NCBI RefSeq assembly: GCF_011764585.1
Contig: NZ_AP022853.1
Span: 1,099,501-1,163,500, forward strand
Source of the DNA: Sulfurimicrobium lacus
Lineage (GTDB): Bacteria; Pseudomonadota; Gammaproteobacteria; Burkholderiales; Sulfuricellaceae
DNA: 64,000 nucleotides
Reading direction: 5' to 3'
A model generated the notes under the pieces. It searched no databases, was not told where the DNA came from, and saw nothing but the letters and a program-made list of their open reading frames with translations. Below are positions 1 through 9,360 of the stretch, piece after piece (the stretch's first letter is position 1; every line of letters begins with the position of its first letter). The position numbers were made by a program, and so were the translations under genes.

Positions 1-1166
1 CGGCGGACAAAATCAATCGTTCGCGCGAGCGCCTGCAGCGCCTGGGTTACTTCACCGACGTGAACGTGGAGACCCCGGCAGTTCCGGGCACCACCGACCA
101 GGTCGACCTGAATTACTCGGTAACCGAAAAGCCCACTGGCAGCATCATGGCCGGCGCCGGATTTTCCAGTTCCGAAGGCTTGATCCTGAGCGGTTCCATA
201 TCGCAGCAGAACGTGTTTGGCAGCGGCAACTTTGTGTCGGCACAGATCAACAGCGGCAGTGTCAACAAGGTCTATTCCCTGTCGTTCACCGATCCCTATT
301 TCACCGATGACGGGGTGAGCAGGGGCTTCGACGTTTACAAGCGCACGGTGAACACGACGAGTCTCAACACCATTTCGACCTATTCGACTTCGACCCTCGG
401 CGGCGGTATCCGCTTCGGCATCCCGCTGAACGAGAAGGACAGCGTCAGCCTGGGGCTCGCGCTGGAAAAAACCGATATTTCATTGACCGATAGTGCTTCG
501 CTGCCCCTGAAAAATTATGTCGCACAGTTCGGCAATTCCGCCAGCACTGCCCGCGCCGATCTGGGCTGGGCGCGCGATTCACGCGACAGCCTGACATACC
601 CCACCGCCGGCGGCTTGCAGCGGATTTTCGGTGAAGTCGGTCTGCCCGGCATGGATATCCAGTATTACAAGCTATCCTACCAGCAGCAATACCTGCGCAC
701 CTTTGCCAAGAACTATACCCTCCTGCTCAACGGTGAGGCGGGCATCGCCGCTGGCCTGGGCAACAAGCCACTGCCTTTCTTCAAGAATTTCTACGCCGGC
801 GGCATTACCTCGGTACGCGGCTATCGCACCAGTTCCCTCGGTCCTCAGGACGTGGATGGTAACTCCCTGGGCGGTTCGAAGCGGCTCGTGGGTTCGGCGG
901 AATTGATGTTCCCCTTCCCCGGGTTGACTACCGATAAATCGGTTCGTCTGGGCGTATTCGTCGATGGCGGCGCAGTATTCGGTCCGGATGATTATCAAGG
1001 CCGGTATTCGAAAGTGAATTTTACTGATATGAGATTTTCCAGCGGTGTGTCCATAAGTTGGTTCTCCCCCATCGGTCCTTTGAAATTCAGTTTGGCCAAA
1101 CCCCTGAACAAGAAAGAAGGGGACCATACCGAGTCATTCCAGTTCCAGATGGGAACCATGTTTTAG
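1..1166 (+). CDS. bamA: BamA, outer-membrane protein assembly factor (C-terminal part)
   Basis: Core of the BAM complex, which folds beta-barrel proteins into the outer membrane. The frame is open from base 3 and no start lies in the window, so the gene begins upstream; about 387 residues remain of the usual 750-800. The first residues (KINRSRERLQRLGYF) fit the end of the last POTRA repeat. The rest is the Omp85 barrel, with the conserved VRGY lid-loop motif near base 815 and a terminal phenylalanine as expected of an outer-membrane beta-signal. It lies 27 bases before an ompH/skp gene, the usual proteobacterial order, and leads a lipid A operon. Confidence 0.96.
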   Translation, partial: ADKINRSRERLQRLGYFTDVNVETPAVPGTTDQVDLNYSVTEKPTGSIMAGAGFSSSEGLILSGSISQQNVFGSGNFVSAQINSGSVNKVYSLSFTDPYFTDDGVSRGFDVYKRTVNTTSLNTISTYSTSTLGGGIRFGIPLNEKDSVSLGLALEKTDISLTDSASLPLKNYVAQFGNSASTARADLGWARDSRDSLTYPTAGGLQRIFGEVGLPGMDIQYYKLSYQQQYLRTFAKNYTLLLNGEAGIAAGLGNKPLPFFKNFYAGGITSVRGYRTSSLGPQDVDGNSLGGSKRLVGSAELMFPFPGLTTDKSVRLGVFVDGGAVFGPDDYQGRYSKVNFTDMRFSSGVSISWFSPIGPLKFSLAKPLNKKEGDHTESFQFQMGTMF

Positions 1167-1193
1167 AAGATGTTAGAAGTCAGGAGAAATAAA

Positions 1194-1694
1194 TTGAAAA
1201 GATTTGCTCTATCGATCATCGCCATATCCTTGCTGCAGATTTCCGGCATGGCGGCGGCGGCAGAATATAAAATCGGTTTCGTGAACACCGAGCGCGTGTT
1301 CCGCGAGGCGGCGCCGGCGCAGAAAGCGCAGAAGAAACTGGAAAAGGAGTTCGCTGCCCGGGATCAGGACCTGCAGAAAATGGCCAAACAGGCCAAGGAT
1401 CTCCAGGCTTATCTGGAGCGTGAAGGCGTGACTATCAGCGATACCGAACGTCGCAACAAGGAGCGTGACCTGGCTAACCTCAACCGCGACTTCCAGCGCT
1501 TGCAGCGCGAATTCCGCGAAGACCTCAACCTGCGCCGCAACGAGGAGTTGTCCGCAGTGCAGGAACGCGCCAACAAGGCCATCATCGCCATTGCCGAAAG
1601 CGAAAAATTCGACCTGATTCTGCAGGAAGCCGTGTACGCCAGCCATCGCATCGATGTGACCGAAAAGGTGCTGAAAGCGCTGTCCGAGAAATAA
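1194..1694 (+). CDS. skp: OmpH/Skp family periplasmic chaperone
   Basis: Periplasmic holdase that carries unfolded outer-membrane proteins to BamA. The start chosen is TTG at 1194, six bases after AGGAGA (1182-1187); the in-frame ATG at 1170 has no such site and would put charged residues ahead of the signal peptide. That gives 166 residues: a signal peptide (MKRFALSIIAIS...) ending near AAA-E, then IGFVNTERVF typical of OmpH, then a long charged alpha-helical tentacle region rich in K, E and R (about residues 45-125). It lies between bamA and lpxD as in most Gram-negatives. Confidence 0.93.
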   Translation: MKRFALSIIAISLLQISGMAAAAEYKIGFVNTERVFREAAPAQKAQKKLEKEFAARDQDLQKMAKQAKDLQAYLEREGVTISDTERRNKERDLANLNRDFQRLQREFREDLNLRRNEELSAVQERANKAIIAIAESEKFDLILQEAVYASHRIDVTEKVLKALSEK

Positions 1695-1701
1695 TTTCAA
1701 G

Positions 1702-1723
1702 GCCAGCCGCGCTGGCTTTTTTT
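1702..1723 (+). terminator. Intrinsic terminator-like hairpin between skp and lpxD
   Basis: GCCAGC (1702-1707), a CGC loop and GCTGGC (1711-1716) form a perfect six-pair stem followed by seven T (1717-1723). It sits 8 bases after the skp stop and 3 bases before the lpxD ribosome binding site (AGGAA, 1726-1730), so it may set how much transcription enters the lpx genes. Confidence 0.7.
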
Positions 1724-1736
1724 GCAGGAACAGTAC

Positions 1737-2789
1737 GTGAGCTTCGCTAACGAGCAGACATATACTCTGGGCGACATCGTGGCGCGCTTCGGTGGTGAAG
1801 TATTGGGCGACGCCCAGGTCCGGGTAAGTCAGGTGGCGTCGCTGGAAAATGCACAGGCGTGCCATATCAGCTTCTTTACCGCCAGCCGCTTCCAGAAACA
1901 GCTCGATGCCACTGCCGCAGGCGCCGTGATCGTCGGCGTTGATGCGCGCGATGCGACCCCAAAACCGCGTATCGTCAGCAGCAATCCCTATGCCTATTTC
2001 GCCAAGGTTTCGACGCTGCTCAACCCGGTTCCGGCGATTGCGGCGGGGATACACCCGACTGCGCATGTGGAGGAGGGCGCAGTTGTCGCATCATCGGCTT
2101 CCATCGGACCCTTTGTCAGCATCGGGCGCGGTGCGAAGATCGGCGAACGGGCGGTGATCGGTGCCGGTTGCGCGGTTGGCGAGAACACCGAAATCGGCGC
2201 CGACACCTGGCTCTATCCGCGCGTGGTGATTTACCACCGTTGCGTTATCGGCGAGCGCGTGATTATTCATTCGGGCGCGGTAATCGGCGCGGATGGTTTC
2301 GGTTTGGCCCGGGAAGAAGGGCGCTGGCTGAAAATCCCCCAGATCGGCGGGGTGGTGATCGGAGACGATGTGGAGATCGGTGCCAATACGACCATCGATC
2401 GCGGCGCAATGGAGGACACGATCATCGAGGAAGGGGTGAAGCTGGACAACCTGATCCAGGTCGCCCATAACGTCCAGATCGGCGCTCACAGCGCGATGGC
2501 GGGCTGCGTCGGCATTGCAGGGAGCGCCAAGATCGGACGCAATTGTACCGTCGGTGGTGCAGGCATGATCCTTGGCCATTTGCAGATCGCGGACAATGTT
2601 TCAGTGTCATCCGGGACCTTGATTACCAAGTCGATCACCAAGGCCGGCACCTATACCTCGGCGATGCCGTTCTCGGCACACGAGCAGTGGCTCAGGAATG
2701 CGGCGCATTTGCGCCACCTCGACAGCATGGCGGAAAAACTCCGCGCGCTGGAGCAAAAAATCAATGAATTGGAAAGGAAGCAATCGTGA
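1737..2789 (+). CDS. lpxD: UDP-3-O-(3-hydroxyacyl)glucosamine N-acyltransferase LpxD
   Basis: Third step of lipid A synthesis: adds the N-linked hydroxyacyl chain from acyl-ACP to UDP-3-O-acyl-glucosamine. Start GTG 1737, six bases after AGGAA; TTG at 1722 is in frame but lies within the terminator T-run. The product has 350 residues: an N-terminal uridine-binding domain (to about 100), then left-handed beta-helix hexapeptide repeats (about 105-310). The catalytic histidine is H244 in VAHNVQIG, as in the E. coli enzyme. The stop overlaps the fabZ start (GTGA), so the two are translationally coupled. Confidence 0.95.
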   Translation: MSFANEQTYTLGDIVARFGGEVLGDAQVRVSQVASLENAQACHISFFTASRFQKQLDATAAGAVIVGVDARDATPKPRIVSSNPYAYFAKVSTLLNPVPAIAAGIHPTAHVEEGAVVASSASIGPFVSIGRGAKIGERAVIGAGCAVGENTEIGADTWLYPRVVIYHRCVIGERVIIHSGAVIGADGFGLAREEGRWLKIPQIGGVVIGDDVEIGANTTIDRGAMEDTIIEEGVKLDNLIQVAHNVQIGAHSAMAGCVGIAGSAKIGRNCTVGGAGMILGHLQIADNVSVSSGTLITKSITKAGTYTSAMPFSAHEQWLRNAAHLRHLDSMAEKLRALEQKINELERKQS

Positions 2790-3232
2790 GCAGCATGGAC
2801 ATTCATGAAGTACTGGAGCACCTTCCCCACCGCTACCCCTTCCTGCTGGTGGACCGCGTGCTGACTTGCGAGCCGGGAAAAAGTATCGAGGCAATCAAGA
2901 ACGTCACCATCAACGAGCCGTTCTTTCAGGGGCACTTCCCCCACCACCCGGTGATGCCGGGCGTCTTGATCATGGAAGCGCTGGCCCAGGCGGCCGGCAT
3001 CCTGTCGTTCAAGACCATGGGTACCAAGCCGGATGAGAATTCCGTGTTCTACTTCGTCGGCATCGACAACGCGCGCTTCAAGAAGCCGGTTACCGCCGGC
3101 GATCAGCTCCACCTGCACATCGAGATCATGCGCCAGATGCGCGGCATCTGGAAATTCAAGGCCGAGGCCAAGGTGGACGGTGAAGTCGTCGCGGAAGCCG
3201 AACTGATGTGTGCCAAGCGCGATATCGTCTGA
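2786..3232 (+). CDS. fabZ: 3-hydroxyacyl-[acyl-carrier-protein] dehydratase FabZ
   Basis: Dehydrates 3-hydroxyacyl-ACP in fatty acid elongation and competes with LpxA/LpxD for hydroxyacyl-ACP, which explains its place in the lpx cluster. The 148-residue hotdog protein carries H50 in [11 protein letters not shown] and E64 in LIMEALAQ, the catalytic His/Glu pair with the normal 14-residue spacing. Start GTG 2786 has AAGGAAG at 2774-2780; ATG 2795 is a weaker alternative. Confidence 0.96.
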   Translation: MSSMDIHEVLEHLPHRYPFLLVDRVLTCEPGKSIEAIKNVTINEPFFQGHFPHHPVMPGVLIMEALAQAAGILSFKTMGTKPDENSVFYFVGIDNARFKKPVTAGDQLHLHIEIMRQMRGIWKFKAEAKVDGEVVAEAELMCAKRDIV

Positions 3233-3242
3233 AGGACCGTCG

Positions 3243-4013
3243 ATGATTCACCCTACAGCGATCGTTCATCCCGGCGCCAGGCTGGGCGAGGGCGTCTCGG
3301 TCGGCGCCTATTCGATTATCGGCGAGCACGTGGAGATCGGCGACAACACCTGGGTCGGGCCGCATGCGGTGATTTCCGGCCACACCCGGATCGGACGCGA
3401 TAACAGGATATTCCAGTTCTCCAGCCTGGGTGAAGTGCCGCAGGACAAGAAGTACGCCGGCGAACCGACACGGCTCGAAATCGGCGACCGCAACACTATC
3501 CGCGAATTCTGCACGCTGAATTTGGGCACGTCGCAGGATGTCGGCGTGACGCGCATCGGCAACGACAACTGGGTGATGGCTTACGTGCATGTGGCGCACG
3601 ACTGCCAGATCGGCAACCAGACCATTTTCGCCAACAACGCCACGCTGGCCGGTCACGTGACCGTGGACGACTACGCCATCCTTGGCGGCTTCACCGGGGT
3701 GCACCAGTTCTGCCATATCGGCGCGCACTGCATTACCGGCATCAGTTCGGTGATTACCATGGATGTGCCGCCCTATATGACCGTGGGCGGCAACCCCACT
3801 GCACCCCACGGCATCAATTCGGAGGGACTGAAGCGGCGCGGTTTTTCATCCGACGCGATTCTGGCGTTGCGGCGTGCCTACAAGACCTTGTACAAATCCG
3901 GCCTGAGCCTGGCCGACGCCAAGCTGGCGCTGCAGGAGCAGAGCTTGGCCTTTCCCGAGATCGCCTTGTTACTCGAGTTTCTGGATAAATCAACGCGCGG
4001 CATCATCCGCTAA
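3243..4013 (+). CDS. lpxA: Acyl-ACP--UDP-N-acetylglucosamine O-acyltransferase LpxA
   Basis: First step of lipid A synthesis, moving a hydroxyacyl chain from ACP to the 3-OH of UDP-GlcNAc. The start is ATG 3243 with AAGGA six bases upstream; an upstream in-frame ATG at 3210 lies inside fabZ and has no binding site. The product has 256 residues: hexapeptide-repeat beta-helix to about 185, then a helical C-terminal domain (GLKRRGFSSDAI, ending STRGIIR). H119 in VHVAHDC corresponds to the catalytic His125 of E. coli. It sits 10 bases after fabZ. Confidence 0.96.
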   Translation: MIHPTAIVHPGARLGEGVSVGAYSIIGEHVEIGDNTWVGPHAVISGHTRIGRDNRIFQFSSLGEVPQDKKYAGEPTRLEIGDRNTIREFCTLNLGTSQDVGVTRIGNDNWVMAYVHVAHDCQIGNQTIFANNATLAGHVTVDDYAILGGFTGVHQFCHIGAHCITGISSVITMDVPPYMTVGGNPTAPHGINSEGLKRRGFSSDAILALRRAYKTLYKSGLSLADAKLALQEQSLAFPEIALLLEFLDKSTRGIIR

Positions 4014-4027
4014 ATTCGAGGTGTAGT

Positions 4028-5206
4028 TTGGCGCAGCAAAATGTGACAGGGCGGGGCGTGCGGATCGGTATCGTGGCGGGAGAAGCTTCCGGGGACCTGC
4101 TCGGCAGCCACCTGATCGCGGCTCTGCGAAAAAAACTGCCGCACGCTGAATTCGTCGGTATCGCCGGCCCGAAAATGCAGTCGGCCGGCGCCCAGACCCT
4201 GTTTCCCATGGAAAAGCTGGCGGTGCGGGGGTACCTGGAAGTGCTGTGGCATTTCCGTGAAATTTTCTCTATTCGCCGCAAGCTGAAACGCCATTTTCTG
4301 CAGAATCCGCCCGACCTGTTCATCGGTGTCGATGCGCCGGATTTCAATCTCGGCCTGGAAAAATCCCTCAAGGCGCACGGCATCCCGACTATTCACTATG
4401 TCAGCCCTTCGGTTTGGGCGTGGCGGCGCGAGCGGGTGAAAAAAATCGCACAATCGGTGACGCATATTCTGGCGCTGTTTCCCTTCGAACCGCAGATTTA
4501 CCAGGATGCCGGCGTGCCGGTGAGCTATGTCGGCCATCCCATGGCCGATGTGATAGCGGATCAGCCGGACCGTGCGGGGATGCGCACGCAGTTCAAGCTG
4601 CCGCAGGAGGCGACCGTCATTGCCTTGCTTCCCGGCAGCCGACAAAGCGAATTGCACTATATGGCCGAGCTGTTCATCCGCACTGCGCAGACCATAGCGT
4701 CCACAAAACCCGATACGATTTTCCTGGTTCCCCTGGTGAGCCGCGAAACACGGGACTTGTTCGAAGCTGCGCTGTATCGTCTGGGTGCCGAGAATCTTCA
4801 TCTGAATATCCTGTTCGGTCACGCTCATGCCGCGCTGACCGCCGCCGATGTGGCGCTCGTGGCGTCCGGCACCGCCACGCTGGAAACCGCGCTGCTCAAG
4901 CGGCCCATGGTGATCACCTACAAACTGTCGAAATTGTCCGCCTTCCTCATGCGGCGCAAGGGCTATCTACCTTACGTCGGTTTGCCCAACGTGATGGCCG
5001 GACGTTTTATCGTGCCGGAATTGTTGCAGGAAGATGCCACGCCGGAAAATCTTGCCCAGGCCATGCTCAATCTGCTGCAAGACGAGCAGGTGCAGGCCGG
5101 CCTTCTGGCCGAGTTCGGGCGCATCCACCAGCAGTTGCGGCAAAACACCGCCGAGCGGGCATGCGAGGCGGTCATGCGCTACCTGCCCGACTGGGCCAAG
5201 GCGTGA
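4028..5206 (+). CDS. lpxB: Lipid-A-disaccharide synthase LpxB
   Basis: Glycosyltransferase family 19 enzyme joining lipid X to UDP-diacylglucosamine at the inner membrane. The 392 residues hold the family motifs GEASGD near the N-terminus, DAPDFN, PSVWAWR, LPGSR and SGTATLE in order. The start is TTG 4028 with GAGGTG four bases upstream; no better ATG precedes GEASGD. The stop overlaps the rnhB start by four bases. Confidence 0.95.
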   Translation: MAQQNVTGRGVRIGIVAGEASGDLLGSHLIAALRKKLPHAEFVGIAGPKMQSAGAQTLFPMEKLAVRGYLEVLWHFREIFSIRRKLKRHFLQNPPDLFIGVDAPDFNLGLEKSLKAHGIPTIHYVSPSVWAWRRERVKKIAQSVTHILALFPFEPQIYQDAGVPVSYVGHPMADVIADQPDRAGMRTQFKLPQEATVIALLPGSRQSELHYMAELFIRTAQTIASTKPDTIFLVPLVSRETRDLFEAALYRLGAENLHLNILFGHAHAALTAADVALVASGTATLETALLKRPMVITYKLSKLSAFLMRRKGYLPYVGLPNVMAGRFIVPELLQEDATPENLAQAMLNLLQDEQVQAGLLAEFGRIHQQLRQNTAERACEAVMRYLPDWAKA

Positions 5207-5775
5207 GCCATCTGCTCTGCGGGGTCGACGAAGCCGGGCGTGGGCCGCTGGCCGGGGCGGTGTTCGCCGCTGCGGTGATTCTCGACCCGTCTCGTCCGAT
5301 CGCCGGCCTGGCTGACTCCAAGAAGCTGAGCGAGAAAAAACGCGACTATCTGGCGCTGCAGATCAAGGAGCATGCCCTGGCTTGGGCCATCGCCAGCGCT
5401 TCGGCGCAAGAGATCGATTGCATCAATATTCTCCAGGCCAGCCTGCTGGCCATGCGGCGTGCGGTAGAGGCGCTGACGCTGGTGCCCCACGAAGTGGCGG
5501 TGGATGGGCTGCATTGTCCGCCGCTGGCCATGCCTGCGCGTGCCGTGGTCAAGGGCGACAGCCTGGTGGCGGAAATCTCGGCAGCCTCGATTCTCGCCAA
5601 AACCGCACGCGATGCTGAAATGCTGGAACTGCACCAACTTTACCCGGACTACGGTTTCGACCGACATAAGGGTTACCCCACGGCGGATCATCTCGCGGCG
5701 ATCGCCCGGCATGGGGTGATTTCCATCCACCGGCGCAGTTTCGCGCCGGTCAGGCTTGCTCTGGGGTACGAATAA
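5203..5775 (+). CDS. rnhB: Ribonuclease HII
   Basis: Removes RNA from RNA-DNA hybrids, including single misincorporated ribonucleotides. The start is GTG 5203 inside the lpxB stop (GTGA), giving 190 residues from [14 protein letters not shown]. The DEAGRG motif near the N-terminus carries the first two acidic residues of the active site; AVDGL and the C-terminal helices ([13 protein letters not shown]) complete the fold. Last gene of the lipid A operon, a common proteobacterial order. Confidence 0.95.
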   Translation: MSHLLCGVDEAGRGPLAGAVFAAAVILDPSRPIAGLADSKKLSEKKRDYLALQIKEHALAWAIASASAQEIDCINILQASLLAMRRAVEALTLVPHEVAVDGLHCPPLAMPARAVVKGDSLVAEISAASILAKTARDAEMLELHQLYPDYGFDRHKGYPTADHLAAIARHGVISIHRRSFAPVRLALGYE

Positions 5776-5937
5776 CGCCTTACGGCTTTTTCTGCTCCCT
5801 TTCCCCCCCCGCCAACTCAGGTCTTCGCTGTAGCGAAATACGGTCTATGCGGCACTGCTTTTATCTGACCGGTCTTTAAAATGGTGTCATGAACCTCAGC
5901 TCGCAATCCGGCTATTGGCGCTATAACGGGGGCAATC
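5776..5937. other. Intergenic region with a C8 tract and weak promoter-like sequence
   Basis: This gap separates the lipid A operon from a set of small envelope genes. It contains a run of eight C (5813-5820) that could be prone to slippage, and a TAAAAT box near 5876 that could be a -10 element for the gene at 5938, though no good -35 partner was seen. No terminator with a convincing stem was found. Confidence 0.3.
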
Positions 5938-6282
5938 ATGCGCATTCCAGCATTCGCTTTAATTCCTCTCCTGCTCATCTCTCTTTCAGGACAATCCGTG
6001 TGGGCAGATGAAGCCTACGCCCGGATCAAATTTCCGTCCGATGGTGCAAAACTCGATGCCATGGCACAAAACCGGATCGACTACGAGGTAAATCCGGGGC
6101 CGCGGGGCGATCACATCCATCTCTACGTGGACAACCACGAGGCGGCCATCCTGCGCAAGCTGGTCGGCAGTCACCAACTGGACACCATGGCGCCGGGTCC
6201 CCACACGCTGTGCATCAAGGTGGTAAACAAGGCGCATGTGCCGATCGGCGTGGAGCAGTGTGTCAAGGTTGTCGTGGAATAG
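5938..6282 (+). CDS. Small periplasmic protein of unknown function
   Basis: The 114-residue product starts with a clear signal peptide (MRIPAFALIPLLLISLSG..., likely cut after WADE-like A residues near 24). The mature part is about 90 residues, beta-rich, with a GDHIHLYVDNHEA stretch and two cysteines (TLCIKVV, VEQCVKV) that could form a disulfide. The HxHxY/HLYVD pattern recalls small Ig-like domains of DUF4399 type, but this is only resemblance. It ends three bases before the next gene, so the two are probably co-transcribed. Confidence 0.75.
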   Translation: MRIPAFALIPLLLISLSGQSVWADEAYARIKFPSDGAKLDAMAQNRIDYEVNPGPRGDHIHLYVDNHEAAILRKLVGSHQLDTMAPGPHTLCIKVVNKAHVPIGVEQCVKVVVE

Positions 6283-6285
6283 GGT

Positions 6286-6696
6286 ATGGATCTGCAAAAT
6301 CTGGGGTATGCGCTGACCCAGGTGGTGCATAACTTCGGTGCTGCCGCCGTGTTGGGCGGCTCAGTTGGCGCGTTGTGGCAGGCGCCCCAATTTGAATTCG
6401 AGCGCAAGTTGGCGTGGCTGGTGTGCCTTGGCTGGGCAACGCAAATTGCGAGCGGTTCGTTGTTTGGGGCTATCAGCTTCCATTATTACGGAAGCTTTCC
6501 GGATATATCCGGCGTTGCCGTCGTGGCCCTGATCCTCAAGGCGATCTGCGCCACCGGCGGATTTTTTCTGGCGGCATTCTACCTTTGGCGTGCCGCCGCC
6601 TGGCCGGACACGCGGCGCCATCGTGTCTGGCTGACGATGTCGGGGTTGAGCGCCACCGCACTGACGGCAGCAGCGTTCCTGCGCTGGTTTTCATGA
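6286..6696 (+). CDS. Small integral membrane protein, CopD-like
   Basis: 136 residues with four predicted membrane helices (about 8-30, 43-65, 76-100, 112-132). The first helix contains VVHNFGAAAVLGGS, resembling the helix-borne histidine of CopD and b-type cytochrome-like membrane proteins; another histidine follows in SFHYYGSF. Function is unknown. It lies between two genes for secreted proteins, which suggests a shared envelope role. Confidence 0.7.
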   Translation: MDLQNLGYALTQVVHNFGAAAVLGGSVGALWQAPQFEFERKLAWLVCLGWATQIASGSLFGAISFHYYGSFPDISGVAVVALILKAICATGGFFLAAFYLWRAAAWPDTRRHRVWLTMSGLSATALTAAAFLRWFS

Positions 6697-6723
6697 ATCC
6701 GGTTTGAGCGAGGGAGAGATGCC

Positions 6724-7185
6724 ATGAAACACATTCAAATGCGTATGCTGCAATTGGGATTGCTGACGTTGTTCCTGGCCTGTTACGCGCACCTGGCAGC
6801 GGCGCAGGGAGGTGACTGGAACAGGGTTGTGGACGGCATCAATATCCATCTCGGGGTACAGCCGGCCGAAATGGTGCAGGGCGCGGCAAAAACTCCGCAA
6901 GGAAAATCGGCCGCCGCCAGCGATCGCTACCACTTGGTGGTGGTGCTTTTCGACGCGTCCAGCGGCAAGCCGGTGGACGGCGCGCAAGTCAAGACTTCGG
7001 TGGCGCAAATCGGCTTGTCCAGTGAACGCAGAACGATGGAGCCGTTGCACGCCAAGAACAGTGCCAACTATTACGGCAATTTCTTTACCATGCTGCCCGG
7101 TATGGGGCCATATCGCATCGTGGTGGAAATCAGTGGCGTCAAGGACCACGGCCGGATGGAGACCACGTTCGAATACAACCCCTGA
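6724..7185 (+). CDS. Secreted protein with a YtkA/FixH-like beta-sandwich domain
   Basis: 153 residues with a signal peptide ending near AHLAAAQ. The mature domain has YHLVVVLFDASSGKPVDGAQVK followed by paired strands (ANYYGNFFTMLPGMGPYRIVVEISG), the layout of periplasmic Ig-like YtkA/FixH-type domains. No cysteines or obvious metal motif. A GAGGGAGAG site precedes the ATG. Fold assignment is inferred from strand pattern, not confirmed. Confidence 0.65.
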   Translation: MKHIQMRMLQLGLLTLFLACYAHLAAAQGGDWNRVVDGINIHLGVQPAEMVQGAAKTPQGKSAAASDRYHLVVVLFDASSGKPVDGAQVKTSVAQIGLSSERRTMEPLHAKNSANYYGNFFTMLPGMGPYRIVVEISGVKDHGRMETTFEYNP

Positions 7186-7212
7186 AATGCGGTCGATGTT
7201 CAGGAGACGAGC

Positions 7213-7842
7213 ATGAAAATCCAGGTCGTTTTTTATAGCATGTACGGACATATCCATCGCATGGCGCAAGCCGTCGCGCAAGGTGTCGCTTCTGTGGAAG
7301 GCGCCGAGGCAAGCCTGTGGCGGGTGCCCGAACTCGTGCCGGACAAGGCGCTCGAAGCCAGTGGCGCGAAAGCGGCACAGGCCGCTTTCGCCGATGTGCC
7401 GATCATTGCACCCGCCCAGTTGGCGGAGGCCGATGCGATCATTTTCGGTACGCCTACACGCTTCGGCAACATGGCTGCGCAAATGCGCAATTTTCTCGAC
7501 CAGACAGGCAAGCTGTGGCTCGCCGGCAGCCTGATCGGCAAGGTGGGTAGCGTCTTCGCCAGCAGCGCCACCCAGCATGGCGGGCAGGAAAGCACCATCC
7601 TCAGCTTTCACACCACGCTGCTGCACCAGGGCATGATCATCGTCGGGCTGCCCTACAGCGAGCAGCGCCAGATGACCATCAGCGAAATCAGCGGCGGTTC
7701 TCCCTATGGCGCAAGCACGATTGCCGGCCCGGACGGGAGCCGTCTGCCGAGCGAAAACGAACTGGCAATGGCGCGCTTCCAGGGGCGGCATGTCGCCGAA
7801 ATTACTGCCGCCCTGACGCGGGGACGTTCAGCCATGGTCTGA
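7213..7842 (+). CDS. wrbA: NAD(P)H:quinone oxidoreductase, WrbA type
   Basis: FMN-binding flavodoxin-fold enzyme that reduces quinones by two electrons and limits redox cycling. 209 residues, normal for WrbA. Family features are the N-terminal phosphate-binding loop ([14 protein letters not shown]), [19 protein letters not shown] around the flavin, and [11 protein letters not shown] followed by the [13 protein letters not shown] segment. In this context it could protect or recycle menaquinone, whose genes lie in the same window. Preceded by AGGAGACGAGC. Confidence 0.93.
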   Translation: MKIQVVFYSMYGHIHRMAQAVAQGVASVEGAEASLWRVPELVPDKALEASGAKAAQAAFADVPIIAPAQLAEADAIIFGTPTRFGNMAAQMRNFLDQTGKLWLAGSLIGKVGSVFASSATQHGGQESTILSFHTTLLHQGMIIVGLPYSEQRQMTISEISGGSPYGASTIAGPDGSRLPSENELAMARFQGRHVAEITAALTRGRSAMV

Positions 7843-7939
7843 CTACCCGCCGGGGGGCGCCCACCCCGGTTCGCGTGTATTTTTCCTCAATTTCCCCAGC
7901 CCTGCTAAAATTCCTCGCCCGTACCCTGAGGAATATTCA

Positions 7940-8395
7940 ATGAAATTCATGATCATGTTGCATGTGTTGGGAATCGTAATCTGGGTGGGCGGCATGTTTT
8001 TTGCCCACCAGGTACTGCGCCCGGTAGCCGCCGACCGGCTCGAACCGCCGCTGCGCCTGCCGCTGTGGGTGGGCGTGTTCAAACGCTTTTTCCCCTGGGT
8101 ATGGGCAAGTATTGCCGTGATCCTCGCTTCCGGACTGTTCATGATCGGGTTCCTGGGCGGCATGAGCAGCGTGCCCTTGCACGTCCACGCCATGCTCGGC
8201 ACCGGCACCATCATGATGGCGATTTTCGCCTATGTCTTCTTTATTCCCTTTGCCCGCCTGCAGCGAGCGGTCCTGAACCAGAACTGGAAAGCGGGCGGCG
8301 CATCCCTGGCAAACATCCGCCAACTGGTTGGAATAAATCTCTCTCTGGGACTGATAACTATCGCTATAGCCACGGCTGGCGCCATGTTTGCATAG
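7940..8395 (+). CDS. CopD-family membrane protein
   Basis: 151 residues, four membrane helices. Helix 1 carries LHVLGIVIWVGGMFFAH, matching the HxxG...WxGG...H signature of CopD/DUF2269-type proteins, and a second cluster HVHAMLGTG follows the second helix. The histidines could bind copper or haem. GAGGAATATTCA precedes ATG 7940. It is separated from wrbA by about 100 bases, so it may be its own unit. Confidence 0.75.
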   Translation: MKFMIMLHVLGIVIWVGGMFFAHQVLRPVAADRLEPPLRLPLWVGVFKRFFPWVWASIAVILASGLFMIGFLGGMSSVPLHVHAMLGTGTIMMAIFAYVFFIPFARLQRAVLNQNWKAGGASLANIRQLVGINLSLGLITIAIATAGAMFA

Positions 8396-8478
8396 CGCCG
8401 GGCGGCAGAACTTGTTAAAGTTGGCGAAATTATTCCATCGGCCTGATGCTCAGGCCGGCAGCGGAGGGAGTGTTTAGC

Positions 8479-9345
8479 ATGTTGGTGATTGTTGGTTACC
8501 TCGTCGTCTTGGGGTCGGTGTTCGGCGGTTTCGTCATGGCTGGCGGACATCTCGCCGCCTTGCTTCAACCGATTGAGTTGCTGATGATCGGGGGGGCGGC
8601 TGCCGGAGCGTTCCTGGTAGGCAGTGGCCCCAAGGTGATGAAGGCGACATTCAAGGCTTTGCCCGGCATCGTGAAGGGGTCCAAGTACAACAAGGCGCTG
8701 TACATGGAATTGCTGGCGCTGCTGTTCGAAATCCTGGCCAAAGTGCGCAAGGAAGGGCTGATGTCCATCGAGTCAGACGTGGAAGAGCCGGACAAGAGCC
8801 CCCTGTTCAGCAAGTATCCCGGCGTTTCCTCCGATCATCACATCGTAGAGTTCATCACCGATTACCTGCGCCTGATGGTGGGTGGCAACCTCAATGCCAT
8901 GGAAATCGAAAACCTGATGGACAATGAAATCGAAACCCATCACAACGAGGGCCACGTGCCGGTGGCCGCCTTCGCCAAGCTGGCGGACGGCATGCCGGCG
9001 TTCGGTATCGTGGCCGCGGTGATGGGTGTGGTGCATACCATGGAATCGGTGGGCATTCCGCCGGCCGAACTGGGCATGCTGATTGCCCACGCGCTGGTGG
9101 GGACCTTCCTCGGTATCCTGCTTTCCTACGGTTTCGTCGCGCCGATTTCTACCCTGCTGGAAAACAAGCTGATCGAATCGAGCAAGGTATTTGATTGCGT
9201 CAAGGTGACACTTCTTGCCAGCCTGAACGGCTATGCCCCCCAGGTGGCCGTCGAGTTCGGCCGCAAGGTGCTTTATTCCACCGAACGACCGGGATTCCTC
9301 GAGCTGGAAGAGCATGTCAAACAGACCAAAAACAAACCCGGTTAA
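8479..9345 (+). CDS. motA: Flagellar motor stator protein MotA
   Basis: Proton-channel stator subunit that turns the flagellar rotor together with MotB. 288 residues from ATG 8479 (MLVIVGYLVVLGSVFGGF), four membrane helices with the large cytoplasmic loop between helices 2 and 3, and the conserved PAFGIVAAVMGVVHTM segment entering helix 3. In-frame starts at 8446 and 8470 are possible but the family begins at this methionine. motB follows after 15 bases. No other flagellar gene is present in the window. Confidence 0.95.
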   Translation: MLVIVGYLVVLGSVFGGFVMAGGHLAALLQPIELLMIGGAAAGAFLVGSGPKVMKATFKALPGIVKGSKYNKALYMELLALLFEILAKVRKEGLMSIESDVEEPDKSPLFSKYPGVSSDHHIVEFITDYLRLMVGGNLNAMEIENLMDNEIETHHNEGHVPVAAFAKLADGMPAFGIVAAVMGVVHTMESVGIPPAELGMLIAHALVGTFLGILLSYGFVAPISTLLENKLIESSKVFDCVKVTLLASLNGYAPQVAVEFGRKVLYSTERPGFLELEEHVKQTKNKPG

Positions 9346-9360
9346 GCGCCGATAGCCGAC

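Noticed and set aside
7843-7939. Terminator after wrbA (CCGGGG...CCCCGG, near 7850-7870)
   Set aside because: The stem is short and the T-run starts more than ten bases later, so it is not a convincing intrinsic terminator.
8400-8478. Sigma-28 flagellar promoter before motA
   Set aside because: A TAAAG box is present near 8416, but no GCCGATAA-like box at the right distance follows.
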